A stretch of 37,207 nt of DNA from Colwellia sp. (GTDB taxonomy: Bacteria; Pseudomonadota; Gammaproteobacteria; Enterobacterales; Alteromonadaceae). The DNA is taken from positions 1-37,207 of the forward strand of contig JALJPA010000018.1 in assembly GCA_022969215.1 (NCBI GenBank). Reading direction: 5' to 3'. A model generated the notes under the pieces. That model did not search any database. It saw nothing but the letters and a program-made list of their open reading frames with translations, and had not been told where the DNA came from. Made by a program: the position numbers and the translations under genes. This document shows, piece by piece, positions 32,337-37,207 of this stretch (its first letter is position 1; each line of letters starts with the position of its first letter).

Positions 32337-33356
32337 ATGAGTGATTCACAAAATACTTCACCAGAAAACTCTTTACCCGTTAACAAGGGCATATCTGTAG
32401 TTTCTGAAGAAATCTGTCAAGAAGTTATTGGCCGTTCAGATGCCTTTACTGCGGTAGAAAATGTATTTGCTGCTATGGCAAAAAACACCGCTTACAACTT
32501 CCCAGTAATTCGTGAAGACATTGGCCACGCTGGTGCACTTTACGGTTTTAAATCTGGTTTTGACCGTGACGGTATGGTTTTAGGTCTTAAGTCTGGCGGT
32601 TACTGGCCAGATAATATGGCACAAGGTTTAACTAACCATCAGTCTACTGTTATTTTATTTGATCCCGATACTGGTAAGTTAAAATCACTTGTTGGTGGTA
32701 ACTACTTAACAGCAGTACGTACTGCTGCTTCTTCTTCAGTTTCAATTGATCACTTAGCGCGTAAAGACGCTAAAGTATTAGGTATGGTTGGTGCGGGTCA
32801 CCAGTCTTCTTTCCAATTACGTGCTGCGGTTGAACAACGTGATTTTGAAAAAGTTGTCGCTTGGAACTTCCACCCTGAAATGCTGCCTAAACTTGCTGCT
32901 GTGGCAGAAGAATTAGGTTTACCATTTGAGTCGGTAACTTGTGAAGACTTATGTGCACAAGCTGATGTAATTATTACTATTACGTCTGCATTTGGTTCAC
33001 TAATTAACAAAGACTGGATTAAGCCGGGTACTCACATCGCTTGTATGGGTACAGATACCAAAGGTAAACAGGAAGTTGATGCGGATATATTAGCACTTGC
33101 TACTGTATTTACTGATGAAATAGCTCAGTCTATTACTATCGGTGAAGCACAACACGCTGTTGCTTCAGGTTTGATCAAAGAGTCTGACATCACGCCAATT
33201 GGTGATGTCATCAACGGTACTAAGCCAGGTCGTACTTCAGAAGAGCAAATTACTTTGTTTGATGGTACTGGTGTTGGTCTGCAAGACTTAGCTGTAGCTT
33301 CAGTAGCTGTTGAATTAGCGGAAGCCAAAGGTTTAGCGACTTACTTCAAACTTTAA
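32337..33356 (+). CDS. bhcD: Iminosuccinate reductase-like protein (BhcD), ornithine cyclodeaminase/mu-crystallin family
   Basis: A 339-residue NAD(P)-dependent enzyme of the ornithine cyclodeaminase/mu-crystallin family. The Rossmann loop is GMVGAGHQ at 149-156, and a conserved substrate lysine lies in MVLGLKSGGYWP. In the beta-hydroxyaspartate cycle BhcD reduces iminosuccinate to L-aspartate, and this gene follows bhcB- and bhcC-like genes in the same order as in Paracoccus. An ornithine cyclodeaminase or other imine reductase would look alike; context decides. AGAGGAT precedes the ATG. The operon ends at the terminator at 33449-33482. Confidence 0.82.
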   Translation: MSDSQNTSPENSLPVNKGISVVSEEICQEVIGRSDAFTAVENVFAAMAKNTAYNFPVIREDIGHAGALYGFKSGFDRDGMVLGLKSGGYWPDNMAQGLTNHQSTVILFDPDTGKLKSLVGGNYLTAVRTAASSSVSIDHLARKDAKVLGMVGAGHQSSFQLRAAVEQRDFEKVVAWNFHPEMLPKLAAVAEELGLPFESVTCEDLCAQADVIITITSAFGSLINKDWIKPGTHIACMGTDTKGKQEVDADILALATVFTDEIAQSITIGEAQHAVASGLIKESDITPIGDVINGTKPGRTSEEQITLFDGTGVGLQDLAVASVAVELAEAKGLATYFKL

Positions 33357-33415
33357 TATTTGAACTTTTAACTTATAAATACGACTTTCCCAACCAATTA
33401 GTTAAAAGTAAGTCT

Positions 33416-33438
33416 CTTAGTAGGGACCAACTACTAAG
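33416..33438 (+). promoter_or_regulatory. Extra perfect hairpin before the bhcD terminator
   Basis: CTTAGTAG and CTACTAAG are perfect 8-bp arms with a 7-base loop, ten bases before the terminator stem. It may protect the message end, or be a small 3'-UTR RNA start. Confidence 0.4.
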
Positions 33439-33448
33439 CACAGGCTCA

Positions 33449-33482
33449 ATGGCTGTTTATTCATTTAAACAGCCATTTTTTT
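33449..33482 (+). terminator. Strong rho-independent terminator of the bhc cluster
   Basis: ATGGCTGTTTA and TAAACAGCCAT are perfect 11-bp arms with a 6-base loop and a run of seven Ts. Together with the gap to 33758 it separates the bhc operon from the GNAT gene; nothing else coding lies in that gap. Confidence 0.92.
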
Positions 33483-33758
33483 GTTTTGAAAAAGGCTAAG
33501 AAAATTAACATTGCTACCTGTACTGAGCAGTTCTGTGCAATGGTTAACTAGCTATCAAAAATGCTTGGTGAAGTAAGTAGATAATAGTTTTTTTGAAAAA
33601 CTCAGACCCAAAAACTCTCCCCTAGAATTTACCCTCAAAATAGCTTAGAAAAAACACCAGACATGAATAGTTACTTTGTTCATCTTGCAGACCAAATTAG
33701 CAAAGGTATAGTGGTACTTTAATCGAGATATGGTCGAGTATTGGAGCTTGTTGATATT

Positions 33759-34292
33759 ATGGTGAACATTAGAGAAGCGCGTTTAGATGATTTGGCAAAT
33801 ATTGCTGCATTACATGCGCAAAGCTGGCGTGAAAACTATAACCAAGTACTCTCAGCTGATTACCTTAATGATAAAGTTTTTCTGGAAAGAGAAGCCGTGT
33901 GGACAGCGCGAATTAACCAACCACAGAGTAATCAGTTAGTGCTCATTGCTGAATTAGACGGAGCGTTCTGTGGTTTTATTTGTGTATTGGGTGCTAACCA
34001 TCCTCAATATGGCACTATCATCGATAATCTTCATGTAAAATCGGCTAGTAAGGGTCAAGGCACTGGTTCTCGTTTATTAGCGGCTGCGGCATCATGGTCA
34101 ATGGCTAATTACAGTGGTCATGACCTTTATCTTGAAGTATTAGAGTGTAACAGCAAGGCGATAGGTTTCTATCAAGCGAAAGGGGCAAAAAATATCGCCA
34201 CTGCTTATTGGCATACTCCCTGTGATAACAAGGTTAAAGAGTTCATTTATAGCTGGGGAGCACCTGATAACTTAGCTGAGACTTTTTCATGA
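33759..34292 (+). CDS. GNAT-family N-acetyltransferase
   Basis: A GNAT protein of about 177 residues. The start at 33759 (MVNIREARLDDLANIAAL) fits the family's usual beginning; a TTG at 33741 would add MELVDI and is less likely. The acetyl-CoA loop reads KSASKGQGTGSRLL around residues 97-110, followed by the 'LYLEVLECNSKAIGFYQAKGA' type strand-helix. The family acetylates amines of small molecules or proteins; the substrate here is unknown. It stands alone after the bhc terminator. Confidence 0.85.
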   Translation: MVNIREARLDDLANIAALHAQSWRENYNQVLSADYLNDKVFLEREAVWTARINQPQSNQLVLIAELDGAFCGFICVLGANHPQYGTIIDNLHVKSASKGQGTGSRLLAAAASWSMANYSGHDLYLEVLECNSKAIGFYQAKGAKNIATAYWHTPCDNKVKEFIYSWGAPDNLAETFS

Positions 34293-34471
34293 AAGTAGCG
34301 ATGAGATAGTCGACAGCAGAAGTGAAGCATGAACTGAAAAGTTAGCTGAAAGCCAAATTATTTTTTTGGCAGAACCTTAAAAGCAGAAAAGTAAAAGCTG
34401 CGGTAATCGTATTTGACCTGCCGATAATAGTTTTAAAAATATTCACCACAGTATTAACTTTTGATTGGCTT

Positions 34472-34510
34472 AGTTATTTAGTTAAGTTATTTAGTTAAGT
34501 TATTTAGCTA
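34472..34510. repeat. 13-bp tandem repeat, three copies
   Basis: AGTTATTTAGTTA stands at 34472-34484 and 34485-34497, and AGTTATTTAGCTA at 34498-34510. It lies in the 288-base space before the DUF1059 gene, which otherwise shows no gene. Its core ATTTAG(C/T)T is close to the repeat at 14115-14160. Confidence 0.9.
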
Positions 34511-34580
34511 AGGAATAGGAAATGTTTAATTTTAAGGTGATATTATCTTTAGCTAACCCAAAACAGATAAAGGAATAAAT

Positions 34581-34817
34581 ATGAAAACAATGACTTGTAA
34601 GCAGTTAGGTGGCGCTTGTGATAAAGGATTTCATGGTAATACTTTTGAAGAAATTGCCGAGCAGAGTAAACAACATGCTATGGAAATGCATCAGCAGCAA
34701 GATAAAGCGCATTTAAAAGCTATGGCTGATATGAGCGAGTTAATGCAAGATTCAGCAGCCATGAAACAATGGTTTACCTCGAAGAAAAAGCAATTTGATA
34801 GTCTGCCGGATAAGTAA
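34581..34817 (+). CDS. DUF1059 family small protein
   Basis: A 78-residue soluble protein. It begins MKTMTCKQLGGACDKGFHGN, the DUF1059 signature with two cysteines (residues 6 and 13), and continues with a Met/Gln-rich amphipathic helix (MEMHQQQDKAHLKAMADMSE). The family is small, widespread and of unknown function. AAAGGAATAAAT precedes the ATG. The next gene, a GNAT, starts 25 bases after its stop, so they may be one transcript. Confidence 0.8.
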   Translation: MKTMTCKQLGGACDKGFHGNTFEEIAEQSKQHAMEMHQQQDKAHLKAMADMSELMQDSAAMKQWFTSKKKQFDSLPDK

Positions 34818-34842
34818 AATATGACAAAGAGTGGAGTACATA

Positions 34843-35262
34843 GTGTTAGCTGAAAAATATAGTCTTAAATTAACCAGTCCTGCAGTTGCAGACTTTATAC
34901 AGTTACGTCGTAAAGTCGGTTGGGGTGAGCTTGATGCCAACCTCGCTGAAGTGAGTTTAAATAATAGCTTATTTCACGTAACCATTTTTCTTAATCAACA
35001 GCTTATTGGCATGGGGCGTGTTGTTGGTGATGGCGCCATGTACTTTTATATCCAAGACGTGATCGTTGAGCCAAATCATCGAAAGTTAGGTATTGGCGCG
35101 GCATTAATGGATAAAATTGAAAGTTACTTAAATGGTGCCACTAAGCAAGGTTCTACTGTTGCCTTATTGGCTGCGCAGGGAAAAGAGGCATTTTATACAC
35201 GCTATGGCTATATGCAAAGACCTAATAGTAGCTTGGGACATGGTATGTGTAGATTTGTATAG
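34843..35262 (+). CDS. GNAT-family N-acetyltransferase
   Basis: A GNAT protein of about 139 residues. The start is taken as GTG 34843 because GGAG (34833-34836) lies six bases before it; GTG 34831 would add MEYI without a ribosome site. The acetyl-CoA loop is EPNHRKLGIGAALM at about residues 73-86, and the end reads KEAFYTRYGYMQRP, typical of the YjhQ/Arg-rich small GNAT group. The substrate is unknown. It lies between DUF1059 and RidA genes in what looks like a short run of same-strand genes. Confidence 0.83.
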   Translation: MLAEKYSLKLTSPAVADFIQLRRKVGWGELDANLAEVSLNNSLFHVTIFLNQQLIGMGRVVGDGAMYFYIQDVIVEPNHRKLGIGAALMDKIESYLNGATKQGSTVALLAAQGKEAFYTRYGYMQRPNSSLGHGMCRFV

Positions 35263-35330
35263 CGCTGCAGCGTATTGGCCAGCAGTTATGGTAACCTTTA
35301 TTCAGATACTAGATATTGAGGGATGTCTCA

Positions 35331-35684
35331 ATGATTGAGAGAAAACCAGGCATTTATCATGGTCGTAGTAAATCCTCTGCTTATAAGGATTTGGTGTGGA
35401 CGGTAGCTACATCAGCCGATACTTCGGTAGGTATTGAGCAACAAACTTTACGTACCTTAGCTACAATTGAAGCTAATTTAGCGGAGTTAGGCTCAGATAA
35501 AAGCCGCATTGTTTCTGCACAAGTCTATATTGCCAATATGTCGGAAAAACCTTTGATGGATACTATTTGGCAAAGTTGGTTAGGAGGTAACCCTCAGTAT
35601 TGGCCACAACGAGCCTGCCTTGGAGTTAATCTTGAAGGTGATGTATTGATTGAAGTAACCGTTACTGCAGTCCGTGATGCGTAA
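35331..35684 (+). CDS. RidA/YjgF/UK114 family protein
   Basis: A protein of about 117 residues of the RidA family, imine/enamine deaminases that clear reactive intermediates made by PLP enzymes. The start is ATG 35331 because GAGGG lies eight bases upstream; a TTG at 35316 would add MRDVS. Family features are the N-terminal PGIYHGRSKSSAYKD strand, 'TLRTLATIEANLAELGSDKS', and the C-terminal 'GVNLEGDVLIEVTVTA'. The catalytic Arg of RidA proper (in the 'PaRa' stretch) fits PQRACLGV here. The bhc enzymes 2 kb upstream make an imine, but a direct link is speculative. Confidence 0.85.
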   Translation: MIERKPGIYHGRSKSSAYKDLVWTVATSADTSVGIEQQTLRTLATIEANLAELGSDKSRIVSAQVYIANMSEKPLMDTIWQSWLGGNPQYWPQRACLGVNLEGDVLIEVTVTAVRDA

Positions 35685-35721
35685 CAGTGTTTAATTCAGC
35701 CTAACTTACCATATTATAAAA

Positions 35722-36540
35722 ATGACTCTGAAAATTAAAAATCTTATTAATGCCATTAAAGCGGTTAATAGCCAAGACCGGCCGTTGCCTTTTTCGGTTT
35801 ATTCCTCGATAAAAGAACAGCACTTATTAAATGTCCCCGTGGTTAAACCATTATTTATTGCGGTGCTTGATGGCGATAAAAAATTGGGCAAAGAGGGTGA
35901 AATAGTTTGTCATGCCGGAGATTTCATTTTCTTATCGGATAACCCTGCGATAAATATGCGCAATATCCCCAAAGAAAAAGAATACTTTGCCTTGCTGATT
36001 GAGTTTGACTATCAAGATTTTGATGGCATAGGTGCTAAAACTATCAGTGAAAAATCTTATAGCATTGGTGAAATATCTATTGCCCTAGCAAAGTGCCTGC
36101 AGCAATTTGTTGAATGGTCGCAGTTCTCGCCAAAGGAGCTGTGGTCTTTACGCAGAAAAGAAATCCTGCATCTACTCTATCACTTGGGTCATAAAGATAT
36201 TTTAGCTATGGCGACGCCACATAAGTTAGGCCAAAAAATACATGCCATTTTAACTGAACAGCCTGCAGCAGAAATATCTCTTACAGCCATTTGCCAACAA
36301 GTAGCTATGAGTGAGTCGACTGTTAGGCGAAAGTTAGCGGCAGAGGGCACTACGGTGCAAGAGATTAAAGATCAGGTGAAGCTAGGACTCGGTTTACACT
36401 TATTGCAAACCACTAGTCATGCCATTGTTTATATCGCAGAGCAATGTGGTTATCAGTCACAATCTCGATTTAGCAGTCGCTTTAAGGCAAGGTTTGGCCT
36501 GACTCCTTCAGCTTTACGCAAAACTAAAGCGAAAAGCTAA
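35722..36540 (+). CDS. AraC-family transcriptional regulator
   Basis: A 272-residue AraC/XylS-type regulator. The N-terminal half (about residues 25-130) looks like a cupin-type sensing domain (PVVKPLFIAVLDGDKKLGKE, DFIFLSDNP). The DNA-binding end (about 170-268) has two HTH motifs, SLTAICQQVAMSESTVRRKL and VYIAEQCGYQSQSRFSSRFK, with the usual closing 'FGLTPSALRK'. The ligand and targets are unknown. No ribosome site is evident before the ATG. It sits 131 bases before the YbhB-like gene, which may be its target. Confidence 0.87.
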   Translation: MTLKIKNLINAIKAVNSQDRPLPFSVYSSIKEQHLLNVPVVKPLFIAVLDGDKKLGKEGEIVCHAGDFIFLSDNPAINMRNIPKEKEYFALLIEFDYQDFDGIGAKTISEKSYSIGEISIALAKCLQQFVEWSQFSPKELWSLRRKEILHLLYHLGHKDILAMATPHKLGQKIHAILTEQPAAEISLTAICQQVAMSESTVRRKLAAEGTTVQEIKDQVKLGLGLHLLQTTSHAIVYIAEQCGYQSQSRFSSRFKARFGLTPSALRKTKAKS

Positions 36541-36671
36541 AGTGACGGAATAGGGCGAAAGGTTGAAGGTATAGAGCCTATAAATACTGTTAGAGGTCGT
36601 TAAAATACCTACCTATAGTTACTCACCTAGCTAACAAGCCCTAACCAATACAATAAATAAGGAACATCATT

Positions 36672-37207
36672 ATGTTTAAGTCGTTCACATTAATTACTCT
36701 ACTCACCTTAAGTTTTTCATCAGCTGTTTTCGCTGATACTTTTAAATTATCTAGTGACGATATCGCTGAGGGCAAGTTTATGTCTAAAGCGCAGGAGTTT
36801 ACTGGTTTTGGTTGTACTGGTGGTGATTTATCACCGCAACTTAACTGGTCGGGTGCACCTAAAGGTACCAAAAGTTTCGCTATTACTGCCTATGATCCAG
36901 ATGCACCGACAGGCAGTGGCTGGTGGCATTGGCAAATCGTTAATATTCCTAGCACAGTGACAGAAGTAACGGCCGGCGCAGGCAGTAGTAAAAAAGACTT
37001 AGCGCCAGCAGGAAGTATGCAAATACAAAATGATTATGGTAGTCGAGGTTTTGGTGGCGCTTGCCCACCTGCAGGTCATGGCGTGCACCATTACCGCTTT
37101 ACCATACATGCACTATCTATTGAGAAGCTTGAATTACCGCTAGATGCTTCAGGTGCGTTAGCAGGCTATATGATTAATGCTAATACTATAGCCACTAGCA
37201 CAATTGA
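36672..37207 (+). CDS. YbhB/YbcL family (PEBP) protein, 3' end outside window
   Basis: At least 178 residues of an exported phosphatidylethanolamine-binding-family (Raf-kinase-inhibitor-like) protein. AAGGAA lies upstream of the ATG at 36672, and residues 1-22 are a signal peptide (SSAVFA). The family's ligand-site words are visible: DLSPQLNWSGAPKGTKS, YDPDAP, WWHWQIVNIP, and YGSRGFGGACPPAGHGVHHY. YbhB-like proteins have no settled role. The frame is open to the last base, so the C-terminus lies beyond the window. Confidence 0.85.
   Translation, partial: MFKSFTLITLLTLSFSSAVFADTFKLSSDDIAEGKFMSKAQEFTGFGCTGGDLSPQLNWSGAPKGTKSFAITAYDPDAPTGSGWWHWQIVNIPSTVTEVTAGAGSSKKDLAPAGSMQIQNDYGSRGFGGACPPAGHGVHHYRFTIHALSIEKLELPLDASGALAGYMINANTIATSTI

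Noticed and set aside
35331-35684. RidA protein as a fourth member of the bhc pathway
   Set aside because: It is 2 kb away, beyond a strong terminator and three unrelated genes; RidA proteins occur in most genomes.

Overview
The window is AT-rich and carries proteobacterial genes with a marine gammaproteobacterial look. The features pointing that way are a PEP-CTERM protein with an 'SEPTTLAIF'-type tail, a giant hybrid sensor with Reg_prop, Y_Y_Y, kinase, receiver and AraC domains, palindromic intergenic elements ending in CGTCATC/GATGACG, and a glyoxylate-type gene set. A Colwellia-like member of the Alteromonadales is my best guess; it is an inference from gene style, not from a marker gene. 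I saw no rRNA, tRNA, CRISPR array or intact transposase.

Layout. 1-5 kb: a serine hydrolase cut by the window edge, a MITE-like element abutting its stop codon, a decayed LysR copy, a copper nitrite reductase (NirK), a palindromic element, the intact LysR paralogue and a divergent short SDR. 5-8.1 kb: leftward genes for a GNAT, a membrane-anchored thioredoxin-like protein, an exported isochorismatase-family hydrolase and a LysR. 8.3-11.3 kb: an MFS drug transporter and a pirin, both frameshifted at short repeats, then an intact pirin. 11.4-14.1 kb: a Kef-type K+/H+ antiporter, a glyoxalase-fold protein and a GNAT joined by ATGA overlaps.

14.2-20 kb is the most interesting block. It holds a BlaI-type repressor behind a perfect dyad, a BlaR1-type M56 sensor protease whose extracellular part is an M23 (LytM) peptidase domain, two tandem secreted alpha/beta-hydrolase paralogues, a class D beta-lactamase and an MltD-type lytic transglycosylase with two LysM domains. 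I read it as a cell-wall-stress or beta-lactam-responsive module in which an M23 domain replaces the usual penicillin-binding sensor. A 3' fragment of the same beta-lactamase lies 7.8 kb away, fused to the end of the hybrid sensor gene.

20.3-28 kb: a DUF885 metallopeptidase-like protein, the 1409-residue hybrid sensor, a PEP-CTERM protein and a small exported protein. 28.1-33.5 kb: a GlcG/HbpS-like protein, an IclR regulator and three enzymes matching BhcB, BhcC and BhcD of the beta-hydroxyaspartate cycle (glyoxylate plus glycine to aspartate). No bhcA aminotransferase is next to them. The IclR-bhcB gap carries four copies of a 15-bp dyad, likely the regulator's operators. 33.7-37.2 kb: two GNATs, a DUF1059 protein, a RidA protein, an AraC regulator and a YbhB/PEBP protein cut by the window end.
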